Source: Bin87 sp965203985 | Lineage (GTDB): Bacteria > Chloroflexota > Dehalococcoidia > Lucifugimonadales > UBA3495 | Length of the DNA: 64,000 nt | Assembly: GCA_965203985.1 (NCBI GenBank) | Contig: CBDBDS010000002.1 | Location: forward strand, 620,001 to 684,000 | Reading direction: 5' to 3' | Shown here: positions 16,682 to 25,282 of the stretch, piece by piece | How positions within the stretch are numbered: position 1 is the first letter of the stretch | How the letters are laid out: every line of letters begins with the position of its first letter | The notes under the pieces: model-generated | The model's input: the letters and a program-made list of their open reading frames with translations, nothing else | Databases searched by the model: none | Told to the model about the DNA's origin: nothing | Translations under genes and position numbers: made by a program

Positions 16682-17542
16682 ATGCCCATGGATGTAGCTA
16701 CCAAAATTGCCCTGATCAAACGGCTGGCCGGAGACATCCACGGCCGCCTGTCCGCCAGTTCCGATGAAGAGCTCAACGCCCAGTCCGCTTGCTCGGAGTG
16801 GGACGTGGGAACCGTAGCGGCCCATCTGGCCGGCGGAGCCGTCCGCCAGCAGGAAGCCATGCGCCGGGGCTTGGCCGGCGAGGGCGGGCCACCGGAAGGC
16901 GAGACCCTCCTGGCGACTCCGGACCAAGTGCAGGCGGCCAACGCCACCAGTAACGTGCAGGTTCGGCACGACTGGGGAGACGACCTGCTGGACAATTTCC
17001 GGCAGAACTACGAAGACCTTGACGTGATGCTGCAGGGTTGGACCGATTGGTCCATCGGCTGCTGGCACCGCCGGCGTGGCACCATGTCCGCCGAGAGTTA
17101 TGTCGATCTCCGGATCCAGGAACTGGTGATCCACGACTGGGACATGCGCGCCGGCGATACCGGCCAGGGCGACTTGGACCGTGACGGGATCGTCGCGCTG
17201 CTGCCAGCATCGGAAATGTGGTACCAACTGTGCTTCCGGCCCACCGCGCCGTTGACGACGCCAGCCGTGTATCGCTTCAAGATCGGCGGCGGAGCCGAAG
17301 GCGCGACGCTGGAGCACGACGTGGTAGTCACCGGAGACGGCTACGCCGTGTCCGCATGCTCGCCCGAAAACCAGCCCGAGCTGACCATTCGCGCCGACGC
17401 CAACACCTACCTGCTGTGCCTGTACAACCGGGTGGACTGGAACACCGCGAAACGCGCCGGCCGGGTGCGCGTGTCCCAAACCGCCGACACCATCGCGCAC
17501 GTATCTTTAAGAAACCTCGGCCGTTGGTTCGGCGGGTTGTAG
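16682..17542 (+). CDS. DinB/MDMPI-type (maleylpyruvate isomerase family) mycothiol-dependent-like protein
   Basis: A 286-residue protein of the MDMPI/TIGR03083 group. The N-terminal four-helix DinB domain contains WDVGTVAAHLAG (metal-ligand His), then WHRRRGTMSAESYVDLRIQE and LVIHDWDMR (second His, with Glu between). The C-terminal half is a mixed alpha/beta SCP2-like domain ending in TADTIAHVSLRNLGRWFGG. In Actinobacteria these enzymes use mycothiol; in other phyla the thiol and the substrate are unknown. An apparent extended -10 lies upstream and the next gene is a clear paralogue 52 bp away, so they form a tandem duplicate pair. Confidence 0.8.
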   Translation: MPMDVATKIALIKRLAGDIHGRLSASSDEELNAQSACSEWDVGTVAAHLAGGAVRQQEAMRRGLAGEGGPPEGETLLATPDQVQAANATSNVQVRHDWGDDLLDNFRQNYEDLDVMLQGWTDWSIGCWHRRRGTMSAESYVDLRIQELVIHDWDMRAGDTGQGDLDRDGIVALLPASEMWYQLCFRPTAPLTTPAVYRFKIGGGAEGATLEHDVVVTGDGYAVSACSPENQPELTIRADANTYLLCLYNRVDWNTAKRAGRVRVSQTADTIAHVSLRNLGRWFGGL

Positions 17543-17594
17543 ATACACCAGCCATCAGACGAACCCGATAGGGCAATTGCAGGTGCGCGATACA

Positions 17595-18446
17595 ATGATT
17601 TCTTATGACGAAGCCGTGATCCGGCAGGAGGTCGCGGTAATCGGGACACTGGCCCGAGGACTGCACGGGTTCCTGAATGGACTTTCGCAGGATGACCTGC
17701 GCCGGCACTCGGCGTGCGACGCCTGGACCGTGCGCGACGTGGCTGGACACCTGACCAACCGCGCCGAAAGGCAGATGGCCAGCATGACCCGCGGACGCCA
17801 GGGCGACTCGGCGCCGCCTGCCGGATTCAGCGCGCCCGCGGATAATATGGCCATGTCCGCCGCCAACGCGGACGCCGACATCGCCTACTCCATTTCGCTG
17901 GGCGACGAGTTGGTTCCCACCTTCGAGCAGCACTACCGGGAACTCCACCTGCTGCTGAACAGTTTCGGCGGCGACGATTGGCGTTGCGACTGCTGGCATC
18001 CCCGCCGCGGCACCATGACGGCGCGCGAATACGTCAGCCAGCGTATTCAGGAACTGGCGGTGCACGACTGGGATATCCGCAGCGCGTTCGACCCGCAGGC
18101 CGCCCTGCACCCGGACGCCATCCCGGTGTTGCTGGGTATGTCTGAGCGTTGGCTCCGTTCCGCCTACAACCCGGGCGACGACCCGCCACAAGGAGAAATC
18201 CGTTACCACTTCGCGCTGTCGGACGCAGATCCCATCGACGTGTTGGTGCAGTCGGAGGGCGTGCAGGTCGGCGTCGGGCTGCATCCGAACCCGGACGACC
18301 TCGACATGGTGGTGGCCTGCAACGCCAACACCTACCTGCTGCTGGCCTACGGGCGCATCGACGTGGACACGGCAGCGAACAGCCTGGTCGCCATCGGCGA
18401 AGAAGGACTCCTCGAACGCTTCGCCCGGTGGATGGTGGGATTCTAA
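17595..18446 (+). CDS. DinB/MDMPI-type protein, paralogue of the preceding gene
   Basis: A 283-residue relative of the neighbouring protein with the same landmarks: WTVRDVAGHLTN near residue 50, WHPRRGTMTAREYVSQRIQE, LAVHDWDIRS, and a C-terminal domain containing VVACNANTYLLLAYGRID. Both metal-ligand histidines are retained. ATG 17595 gives a sensible N-terminus; TTG and GTG codons a few codons upstream are alternatives. The pair probably arose by local duplication and may have different substrates. It sits 45 bp before the NAD(P)-binding gene and is probably in the same transcription unit. Confidence 0.8.
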   Translation: MISYDEAVIRQEVAVIGTLARGLHGFLNGLSQDDLRRHSACDAWTVRDVAGHLTNRAERQMASMTRGRQGDSAPPAGFSAPADNMAMSAANADADIAYSISLGDELVPTFEQHYRELHLLLNSFGGDDWRCDCWHPRRGTMTAREYVSQRIQELAVHDWDIRSAFDPQAALHPDAIPVLLGMSERWLRSAYNPGDDPPQGEIRYHFALSDADPIDVLVQSEGVQVGVGLHPNPDDLDMVVACNANTYLLLAYGRIDVDTAANSLVAIGEEGLLERFARWMVGF

Positions 18447-18491
18447 CGGCGCGTCACCGCCGCAACATCGGAACCAACGAGTCGGGGTGTC

Positions 18492-19967
18492 ATGATGGAC
18501 ACCACGGCCATCGGCGATAACCCCCGTATCTGCCTCACCGGCGCCACCGGCTACGTGGGCGGGAGACTGCTCAGCATCCTGCAACGCGACGGCTACCGCG
18601 TCCGTTGCATAGCGCGTAAACCTGAGAACCTGCGGAGCCGGTTATCGGAAACCACCGAGGTGGTGCGGGGCGATCTACTCGACCGCGCCTCCCTGGTGAA
18701 GGCGATGTGCGGCCAGGACGTGGCCTTCTACCTGGTGCACTCCATGGGTTCCTCGGGAGACTTCGCCGAGGAAGAACGGCAGTGCGCCCGGAACTTCGCC
18801 GACGCCGCTCGCCAAGCCGGTATCCGTCGCATCATCTACCTGGGCGGACTCGGCGCCGATGCGCCTGACGCATCGAACCACCTGAGCAGCCGGCGGCAGG
18901 TGGGTGACATCCTCCGGGAATCGGGCGTGCCGGTGATCGAGTTTCGCGCCTCCATCATCATCGGCTCCGGCGGCGTCTCCTTCGAGATGGTCCGGGCCCT
19001 GGTGGAGCGATTGCCGGTGATGATCACGCCGCGCTGGGTATCGGTCGCCGCTCAACCCATCGCCATCAACGACCTGCTGGAATACCTGCGCCGCGCCATC
19101 AAGCTGCCGGTCAATGGCCACCGCGTATTCGAGATCGGCGGCGCGGACGTGGTGTCCTACGGCGAGTTGATGCGGGAGTACGCGAGGTTGCGAGGACTAC
19201 GCCGTGCGATGCTGCCGGTCCCGGTGCTCACCCCTCGCCTGTCGAGCCTGTGGTTGGGGCTGGTGACGCCTCTGTACGCGCGGGTTGGGCGAAAGCTGAT
19301 CGACAGCCTGCGCAACGCCAGCGTGGTGAGGGATCCGGCCGCGTCCGATGCCTTCCCGATCCGCCCCATGGGTGTCCGGGACGCCATCGCCGCGGCGATG
19401 AGGAACGAAGACCAGGAGGTCGCCGAAACCCGTTGGTCCGATGCGCTGTCATCCTCGGGGAAGGCGCGGAGTTGGGGCGGCGTCCGTTTCGGCACGCGCC
19501 TGGTGGACAGGCGATCTGAGACCGTGCCGGCCTCACCACCCGAAGCGTTTGCGCCGATCAAACACATCGGCGGCAATACCGGCTGGTATTTCGGCAATTG
19601 GTTGTGGCGCATGCGCGGTTTCATCGACCTCCTGGCCGGAGGCGTCGGCGTGCGCCGGGGCCGGCGCGACCCGTCCGACCTGGCCGTAGGCGACGCCGTG
19701 GACTGGTGGCGAGTCGAAAAATACGAACCAGACCGCATGGTACGGTTCTGCGCGGAAATGAAACTGCCCGGCCGGGCGTGGCTGCAATTCGAAGTCACGC
19801 CGGCGGAGGACGGCCGGGGGTCGGTGATCCACCAAATCGCCCAGTTCGACCCGGTGGGGCTGGGCGGGCTGCTCTACTGGTATGCTGTCTGGCCGGTACA
19901 CGCCGCCGTGTTCCGGGGGATGATTCGCGGGATCGCGAAAGCGGCGCGCCAATCGAACGAAGGATAG
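18492..19967 (+). CDS. NAD(P)-binding SDR-like protein with C-terminal DUF2867
   Basis: A 491-residue protein. Residues 12-230 form an atypical SDR/NmrA-like Rossmann domain with ICLTGATGYVGGRLL, VRCIARKPENL, EVVRGDLLDRASL and IIYLGGLGAD. A linker follows, then a SRPBCC-like DUF2867 domain from about 330 (GNTGWYFGNWLWRMRGF, DAVDWWRVEKYEPD, WLQFEVTP). Proteins of this build are widespread oxidoreductase-like proteins of unproven substrate. ATG codons at 18492 and 18495 are both possible, with GGGG upstream. Cytosolic with amphipathic segments near the C-terminus. Likely co-transcribed with the upstream DinB pair. Confidence 0.8.
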   Translation: MMDTTAIGDNPRICLTGATGYVGGRLLSILQRDGYRVRCIARKPENLRSRLSETTEVVRGDLLDRASLVKAMCGQDVAFYLVHSMGSSGDFAEEERQCARNFADAARQAGIRRIIYLGGLGADAPDASNHLSSRRQVGDILRESGVPVIEFRASIIIGSGGVSFEMVRALVERLPVMITPRWVSVAAQPIAINDLLEYLRRAIKLPVNGHRVFEIGGADVVSYGELMREYARLRGLRRAMLPVPVLTPRLSSLWLGLVTPLYARVGRKLIDSLRNASVVRDPAASDAFPIRPMGVRDAIAAAMRNEDQEVAETRWSDALSSSGKARSWGGVRFGTRLVDRRSETVPASPPEAFAPIKHIGGNTGWYFGNWLWRMRGFIDLLAGGVGVRRGRRDPSDLAVGDAVDWWRVEKYEPDRMVRFCAEMKLPGRAWLQFEVTPAEDGRGSVIHQIAQFDPVGLGGLLYWYAVWPVHAAVFRGMIRGIAKAARQSNEG

Positions 19968-20004
19968 GATTCGGTATGGGCTGCGGCTCTATGGGCCGGG
20001 TTAC

Positions 20005-20562
20005 TTACACCTCAAAAATATCCTGCACCAGGCAGGTGAAGCCCGGCAGAACCTCGCCGCCGTCCAGCGTGTCGGCGACCGTCAACGTCCGCGCCGGGCC
20101 GGACTGAGACAACGCCGTAATCGTCCGGGCCTCCGGGTCGGTTATCCAGACCAGGCGGACGCCATGGCGCAGCCACATCTGCGCCTTATCGAACACGGGA
20201 ATCGGTCTGTCGTTAGGGGAAACTATCTCAACCACCAGGTCGGGGACCACTTGAGCGTACCGTCGCTCACGCACATCCAGGGGCATCCGCTCGGCGGATA
20301 TGAACGCCACGTCCGGCTCCCGAACGGTGTCCGGGCCATGCTCAAGCTGTACGCCGGTATCGAAGCCGAACACTCGGCCCAACCGACGCGGCTTGACAAA
20401 GCTGCCCAACAAGACTGCCCAATTTATCGCGATCTGGCCATGTTCCAGTCCGCTTGACGCTTTCTCGTGCAGCACCCCCATTATCAACTCGCCTTTCACC
20501 CCTTCGCTGTGCAGTCGCAGCAGGTCATCGGCGGTAAGCAGTTGTGGTTGGGTTGTCGTCAT
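20005..20562 (-). CDS. Uma2-family (DUF820) putative nuclease, short form
   Basis: A 185-residue Uma2 protein without a coiled-coil tail. It shows LTADDLLRLHSEGVKGELI at the start, then REPDVAFIS, VPDLVVEIVSPND, a DKAQMWLRHGVRLVWITDPE helix-strand and a terminal LDGGEVLPGF, the standard layout for the family. Catalytic candidates D, E and K are present. ATG 20562 follows AAGGGG with 8-nt spacing. It converges with the upstream NAD(P)-binding gene, leaving 37 bp between them. This copy is closer to cyanobacterial-type Uma2 proteins than to the three long copies in the window. Confidence 0.88.
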   Translation of the reverse strand: MTTTQPQLLTADDLLRLHSEGVKGELIMGVLHEKASSGLEHGQIAINWAVLLGSFVKPRRLGRVFGFDTGVQLEHGPDTVREPDVAFISAERMPLDVRERRYAQVVPDLVVEIVSPNDRPIPVFDKAQMWLRHGVRLVWITDPEARTITALSQSGPARTLTVADTLDGGEVLPGFTCLVQDIFEV

Positions 20563-20756
20563 AAACTTGCCCCTTCAAAATGAAACGGGTGTACCTGGCG
20601 AGGATGGCCCGATTATACCAACCGGCTTCGCGCGACTCGCCGCCGCCGAAGGATGTAGCAGTGGATGCGATGGTGTACACTGACCGATAGGCAGGCTACC
20701 GGCGGCGGGATCGTAATGACGAACCGGATGGTCATATTGGCCCGTCGCACACCCAG

Positions 20757-21221
20757 GTGCCGACAATTTGGACGATGAGTCAATGTTGCGGAATTGACTG
20801 TCCGCGCACGCCGGCTCTCCGCACTCGGGACGATTGCCCCTCCCTTGGTTCGCCCGATTCAGGACGATTACCGAGCACGATAACCGCCGGCGGCAAAACG
20901 TGGACAGTCACTTCTTATCTGCGTGAGATAGCCATTAGCCGCCCTGACCGCAGGATGGTTACTGTCGAGCGAATCCGGAAGGTGTTGGGGAGCTGGTTGT
21001 TCCGGTGCATCACCACATCAAGGTGCAGAGATGGGCACACGTATTGGGGCAAGGTCGAATACGAAGGAACGGAACGCCTGATGAAAGTTGTGGTATCCCT
21101 CGATGGAGAAAGGCTGGTCAATGCCTACCTGGACGACAAAGCGACTAAAGACTGGAGAAACAACACTCGGCGTCTTTTTGACCGACGCTGCAAAGAGGGA
21201 AGTTTCGAGGTGCGAAAATGA
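20757..21221 (+). CDS. DUF4258-like small protein (pairs with a DUF2283 gene)
   Basis: The last about 90 residues carry recognisable sequence: YLREIAISRPDRRMVTVERI, HTYWGKVEYEGTERLMKVVV, LVNAYLDDKATKDW. This is the layout of DUF4258-type proteins, which resemble toxins of type II systems and are often next to DUF2283 genes. The N-terminal 50 residues look non-conserved and no ribosome-binding site supports the GTG at 20757, so the real start is probably farther in. Its TGA overlaps the next ATG as ATGA, indicating translational coupling. A toxin-antitoxin role is an inference only. Confidence 0.55.
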   Translation: MPTIWTMSQCCGIDCPRTPALRTRDDCPSLGSPDSGRLPSTITAGGKTWTVTSYLREIAISRPDRRMVTVERIRKVLGSWLFRCITTSRCRDGHTYWGKVEYEGTERLMKVVVSLDGERLVNAYLDDKATKDWRNNTRRLFDRRCKEGSFEVRK

Positions 21222-21634
21222 GCCTGCGCATCCACTACAGCCCGGAAGACGATATCGTTATGCTGTACATGGACGAAAGAGGTGAAGGCAGTTACGACGT
21301 CGAGGGACATTACTGGACTAGGGTTATCCTGCCGTCCAGGGGCGGATACAAACCGGTGGCCTTGGAGGTCATGTTTGTGAGTGACCTTATGCCACTGGAA
21401 ACCAACGGCCGCTACTGCTCCGAAACCGATACCCTGGTCATCGGCGATGGCGAAGGTTCCACCGCGCTGGCTGAAGAGAATGGCGATTTGACCGCGTACT
21501 GGCTCCCCGAAGAAGATGACCCCGACGATTTGAGCCTGGTTGCTGTTGCCCTTCGACGCGCATCAGTGCATCTGGCCCCGGTGATTCACGCCCCAGACGC
21601 AACCGCTGGACAACCCATCCAAAAGGAAACTTAA
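21218..21634 (+). CDS. DUF2283 family protein
   Basis: A 138-residue protein starting LRIHYSPEDDIVMLYMDE, the signature strand-turn-strand of DUF2283, whose members are usually 60-80 residues long. Here an extra acidic region (PEEDDPDDLS) and a hydrophobic stretch follow. The start codon overlaps the stop of the upstream DUF4258-like gene, so the two are expressed together; this arrangement suggests an antitoxin-like or regulatory partner. Only two bases separate it from the GMC oxidoreductase start, whose ribosome-binding site lies inside this gene. Confidence 0.7.
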   Translation: MSLRIHYSPEDDIVMLYMDERGEGSYDVEGHYWTRVILPSRGGYKPVALEVMFVSDLMPLETNGRYCSETDTLVIGDGEGSTALAEENGDLTAYWLPEEDDPDDLSLVAVALRRASVHLAPVIHAPDATAGQPIQKET

Positions 21635-21635
21635 T

Positions 21636-23189
21636 ATGCAGTACGACTACATCGTGGTCGGCGGCGGTTCCGCCGGCTGTGTCATGGCCACCCGCCTTTC
21701 CGAAATGACCGACAAGTCGGTGATCCTGCTGGAAGCCGGCCCGGACTATCCTGACTTCGAGCATCTTCCCGAGGACCTGAAGCAGGGCAATAACACCTGG
21801 CTGTCTGCCTACGGGCCGCACAGCTGGGACCTGCGCGGGCGGGCTACCCCGTTGCAGGACGAGCCGATGATCATCCCGCGCGGCAAGGCCATGGGCGGGT
21901 CGTCGTCCATCAATGGGCAGGTTGTCTTCCGCGGCATCCCCGAGGACTATGACCTGTGGGCTGAGTGGGGCAACGACGAGTGGAAGTTCACCGACTGCCT
22001 GCCCTTCTTCCGCAAGCTGGAGAACGACTGGGACTACAGCGGCGACGATTTCCACGGCTCCGAGGGCCCGCTCCCGGTGCGCCGGCCCAAGCGCCAGGAC
22101 TGGCTGCCCTTCAACACCGCTTTTTACGATGCCTGCGTGCGCCTGGGCATCCCCGAGCATCCTGACCAGAACGCCCCCGACTGCTATACCGCCGTTTCGC
22201 CCCGACCCATGAACAACATCGACGGCGTGCGCATGAGCACCTCCCTGACCTTCCTCAGCACGGCTCGCCACCGCCTCAATCTGACCGTGCGCGGCAACAT
22301 CCACGCTCGCCGTGTGGTGCTGGACGGCAACAAGGCCGTGGGCGTCGAGGTGGAAAGTGGCGGCGAGATATTCACCGTGGAGGGCAAGGAGATCGTCCTG
22401 TGCAGCGGCACCATCGGGTCGGCGCAGATGCTGCTACTGTCCGGCATCGGGCCGGCGGACCACCTGCGGGAGATGGGCATCCCGGTGAACCACGAGCTGC
22501 CCGGCGTCGGCATGAACTTCCGCGACCATCCCGCCGCCTACATCCTGTTCCGCGGCGAGGGCGAGGAGCCGGACACCTTCGCGCCGAACATCCAGGTGGG
22601 CCTCCGCTGGAGCGCCGACGACTCGCCGACCAAAGCTGACTTCCAGATCACGCCTACGCTGATGACCAGCGAGCACCGGCCCTCCAGTATCAGCTACGAC
22701 GGCTCCGGCTTCCACTTCGGCCTGAGCGTGGGCCTGCAAAACGCGGTGGGGTTCGGCCGTCTGTCGCTGCAATCCACCGACCCGGCGGTGCAACCGGATC
22801 TCGACTACCAACTGTTCAGCGATCCCTACGACCGCCAGCGCATGCGCCAGGCCATCCGCAAGGCATTGGAAATCGCCGGTGAGTCTCCGTTCAAGGAATT
22901 CATCGTCGAGCGGCTCAACCCGGTGGACGCCGACCTGGTCAGCGACGACGCGCTGGACAACTGGATCCTGCGCAATGCCTACACCCAGCATCACATCGCC
23001 GGCACCTGCAAGATGGGTCCCGCCAGCGACCCCATGGCTGTGGTGGACCAGCACGGCCAGGTCCACGGCATCGCGGGCCTGCGCGTGGCCGACGCGTCGG
23101 TAATGCCCGACGTGATCCGCGCCAACACCAACGCCACCACCATCATGATCAGCGAGCGGGTGTCGGAGTTCATCAAGGCAGACGCCTAG
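21636..23189 (+). CDS. GMC family FAD-dependent oxidoreductase (choline-dehydrogenase-like)
   Basis: A 517-residue GMC enzyme. The dinucleotide-binding motif YIVVGGGSAGCVMATRL (5-21) is followed by LLEAGPD, the second signature PRGKAMGGSSSINGQVVFRG (residues 80-100), SGIGPADHLREMGI, and the C-terminal active site with QHHIAGTCKMG (catalytic His) and NTNATTIMIS (His/Asn pair position). Such enzymes oxidise alcohols with FAD and pass electrons to a quinone or oxygen. No signal peptide. AAAGGAAAC precedes ATG 21636. The substrate is not evident; the next gene is a PLP enzyme rather than betaine aldehyde dehydrogenase, so osmolyte synthesis is not implied. Confidence 0.88.
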   Translation: MQYDYIVVGGGSAGCVMATRLSEMTDKSVILLEAGPDYPDFEHLPEDLKQGNNTWLSAYGPHSWDLRGRATPLQDEPMIIPRGKAMGGSSSINGQVVFRGIPEDYDLWAEWGNDEWKFTDCLPFFRKLENDWDYSGDDFHGSEGPLPVRRPKRQDWLPFNTAFYDACVRLGIPEHPDQNAPDCYTAVSPRPMNNIDGVRMSTSLTFLSTARHRLNLTVRGNIHARRVVLDGNKAVGVEVESGGEIFTVEGKEIVLCSGTIGSAQMLLLSGIGPADHLREMGIPVNHELPGVGMNFRDHPAAYILFRGEGEEPDTFAPNIQVGLRWSADDSPTKADFQITPTLMTSEHRPSSISYDGSGFHFGLSVGLQNAVGFGRLSLQSTDPAVQPDLDYQLFSDPYDRQRMRQAIRKALEIAGESPFKEFIVERLNPVDADLVSDDALDNWILRNAYTQHHIAGTCKMGPASDPMAVVDQHGQVHGIAGLRVADASVMPDVIRANTNATTIMISERVSEFIKADA

Positions 23190-23211
23190 CTTCGGGCGAC
23201 GGTTGCCAACC

Positions 23212-23239
23212 GTAGGGGCGGATAATTATTCGCCCCTAC
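23212..23239 (+). terminator. Hairpin between the GMC and PLP-enzyme genes
   Basis: GTAGGGGCG pairs with CGCCCCTAC around an AT-rich centre that can extend the stem; TGCGTTTTGCG follows. Probably a terminator or mRNA-end hairpin. Confidence 0.55.
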
Positions 23240-23273
23240 TGCGTTTTGCGACATTTCTGCAAGGCGGCAATTC

Positions 23274-24404
23274 ATGCAATTCGAAACCATCGCCGCCCAG
23301 GCGGCCCACCAGATTGACGCGGTCACCGGCGCCGTCGCGCCGCCCATCTACCTCTCCACCACCTTCGAGCGCGACCCCGACGGCGAGTATTCGCGCGGCT
23401 TCGTCTACTCCCGCGTGGACAACCCCAACCGCCGCGCCCTTGAGCAGTGCCTCGCGTTGCTGGAGGGCGGGGAAGCGGGTCGCGCGGAGGCCGCCGCTTT
23501 CGGTTCCGGTTCGGCGGCCACGGCGGCGGTGTTTCAGGCCCTGGCTCCGGGCGACCACGTCATCGCGCCGGATGACTGCTATCACGGCACATCGAAAATG
23601 CTCCGGGAGATTTTCGCTCCTTGGGGTCTGCAAACCAGTTTCGTCGACATGACCGACGCGGATTCCGTTCGCCAAGCCGTGCAGCCCAACACCCGCCTGA
23701 TCTGGGTAGAAACCCCGTCCAATCCGTTGCTCAAGATTACCGACATCACGCGGATGGCCCAAATCGCCAAATCTGCTAACGCCTTATGCGCCTGCGACAA
23801 CACCTGGGCCAGCCCGATGCTGCAGCGGCCTTTCGAGCTGGGCGCAGACCTGGTGGTGCACTCGACCACAAAATACCTGAGCGGTCACGAGGACGTGACC
23901 GGCGGCGCGGTGGTCGGTCGCCAGGACTCCGCCTTCTTCCAACGGGTGCGGTTGATCCAAAACCTGTGCGGGGCGGTACCGTCTCCGTTCGACTGCTGGC
24001 TCACGCTGCGCGGCATCCGCACGTTGCCCGCGCGGATGCCAACCCATTCGGCCAACGCCGGGCGGTTGGCCCGCTTTCTGCAGGATAACTCCCGTGTATC
24101 GGCGGTGTACTATCCGGGCCTTAAGGACCATCCGGGCCACGACATCGCCGTTGGACAGATGTCCGACTTCGGCGGGATGCTGTCGTTCCAGGTCGCCGGT
24201 GGGCGCGACGCCGCTATGGACGTAGCGGCTAGGGTCCGGCTGTTCGTCCGTGCCACCAGCCTGGGCGGAACGCAGAGCCTGATCGAGCACCGCGCGTCCA
24301 TCGAAGGGCCGGATACGCCAACACCTGACGACCTCCTGCGGGTGTCCGTGGGCTTGGAGAATGTGGATGATTTGATTGCCGACCTGGCGCAGGCGTTGAG
24401 TTGA
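23274..24404 (+). CDS. Trans-sulfuration PLP enzyme (cystathionine gamma-synthase/lyase family)
   Basis: A 376-residue Cys/Met metabolism PLP-dependent enzyme. Family landmarks include PPIYLSTTF, YSRVDNPNRRALEQCLALLE, the phosphate-binding AAAFGSGSAAT, WVETPSNPLLKITDI, the PLP Asp in CDNTWASP (D175) and the Schiff-base lysine in HSTTKYLSGHEDV (K200). GLENVDDLIADL near the C-terminus is typical. It could be a cystathionine synthase or lyase, or O-acylhomoserine sulfhydrylase; residues that separate these cannot be decided by eye. ATG 23274 has AAGG 9 nt upstream. A hairpin separates it from the GMC gene. Confidence 0.87.
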   Translation: MQFETIAAQAAHQIDAVTGAVAPPIYLSTTFERDPDGEYSRGFVYSRVDNPNRRALEQCLALLEGGEAGRAEAAAFGSGSAATAAVFQALAPGDHVIAPDDCYHGTSKMLREIFAPWGLQTSFVDMTDADSVRQAVQPNTRLIWVETPSNPLLKITDITRMAQIAKSANALCACDNTWASPMLQRPFELGADLVVHSTTKYLSGHEDVTGGAVVGRQDSAFFQRVRLIQNLCGAVPSPFDCWLTLRGIRTLPARMPTHSANAGRLARFLQDNSRVSAVYYPGLKDHPGHDIAVGQMSDFGGMLSFQVAGGRDAAMDVAARVRLFVRATSLGGTQSLIEHRASIEGPDTPTPDDLLRVSVGLENVDDLIADLAQALS

Positions 24405-24475
24405 TCTGCCGTCCTGCGGCTGGGGCGTATGTGTTACCATCGTGGCGGCCGGCCGGCTGCTATGCGAGGCAAACC

Positions 24476-25243
24476 ATGACCACCGAGACCGCTGCGCTTC
24501 AATCACTGGACTTGGAACCTGGCGCTCCGATACCTGACTGGGCTGATCCTGACCGGTTCATCTCCAACGACCCGCCTCCGCTGCCCGACGCCATGCACCA
24601 GGAACCCCACTTCACCGACGTGATGAGCACCCTGCGCCGGCACCTGCGCGGGCGCCCCAACACGCTGATCTCGGGGGACAGCCACCTCTACTATGACCGC
24701 GACAACCTGAACAACCGTTACGAGCCGGACTGCTACATCGCCTTCGACGTCAACGTCGACACCATCTGGCCCCGTAACGGCTACATGACCTGGATAGCCG
24801 GCAAACCGCCCGATTTCGCCCTCGAAATCGCCTCGAAAACCACCGGGCAACGCGACATGGTGGTGAAACGACGGGACTACGCCCGCATCGGCATCCGCGA
24901 GTACTGGCGTTTCGACCCCACTGGCGGCGAGTTCCACGATGCTCCGCTGGGCGGCGACCGGCTGGTCGATGGCGGCTACGTGCCCATCGAAACAACCACA
25001 GAACCGGATGGCTCAATCTGGGGTTACAGCGCGGTGCTTGACCTGTGGCTCTGCTGGGATAGCGGTTGGCTCCTCTTTTGGAACCCGACCACCCGGAGTT
25101 TTCTGCGCAACATCGACGCCGCGGATGACGACCGTCAGGCTGCGGAAGACGCCCTGGCCGTTGCTCAGGGCCAACTGGCCAATGCCGAGGAAACCATCCG
25201 CCAGCTGCGGGCCCAGTTGGGCCAATCGGAACCCGGTTCCTGA
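24476..25243 (+). CDS. Uma2-family putative nuclease, long form
   Basis: A 255-residue Uma2 protein closely related to the copies at 15.6 and 59.6 kb. Shared blocks are PPPLPDAMHQEPHF at the start, NTLISGDSHLYYDRDN, RYEPDCYIAFDV, GKPPDFALEIASKTTGQRD, KRRDYARIGIREYWRFDPTG, HDAPLGGDRLVDG and ELWLCWDSGW-like residues, then a short coiled coil (AQGQLANAEETIRQL). PD, E and K positions are kept. ATG 24476 is preceded by GAGG; TTACCAT (24433-24439) may be part of its promoter. The dihydropyrimidinase gene follows after 39 bp. Confidence 0.85.
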   Translation: MTTETAALQSLDLEPGAPIPDWADPDRFISNDPPPLPDAMHQEPHFTDVMSTLRRHLRGRPNTLISGDSHLYYDRDNLNNRYEPDCYIAFDVNVDTIWPRNGYMTWIAGKPPDFALEIASKTTGQRDMVVKRRDYARIGIREYWRFDPTGGEFHDAPLGGDRLVDGGYVPIETTTEPDGSIWGYSAVLDLWLCWDSGWLLFWNPTTRSFLRNIDAADDDRQAAEDALAVAQGQLANAEETIRQLRAQLGQSEPGS

Positions 25244-25282
25244 TCTAACCCCAACGGCGATGCACCACCCAGGAGGTTTACC

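Noticed and set aside
23212..23239. Riboswitch upstream of the cystathionine-synthase-like gene
   Set aside because: Only one simple hairpin is present in an 84-bp gap; no SAM-type conserved core could be seen.
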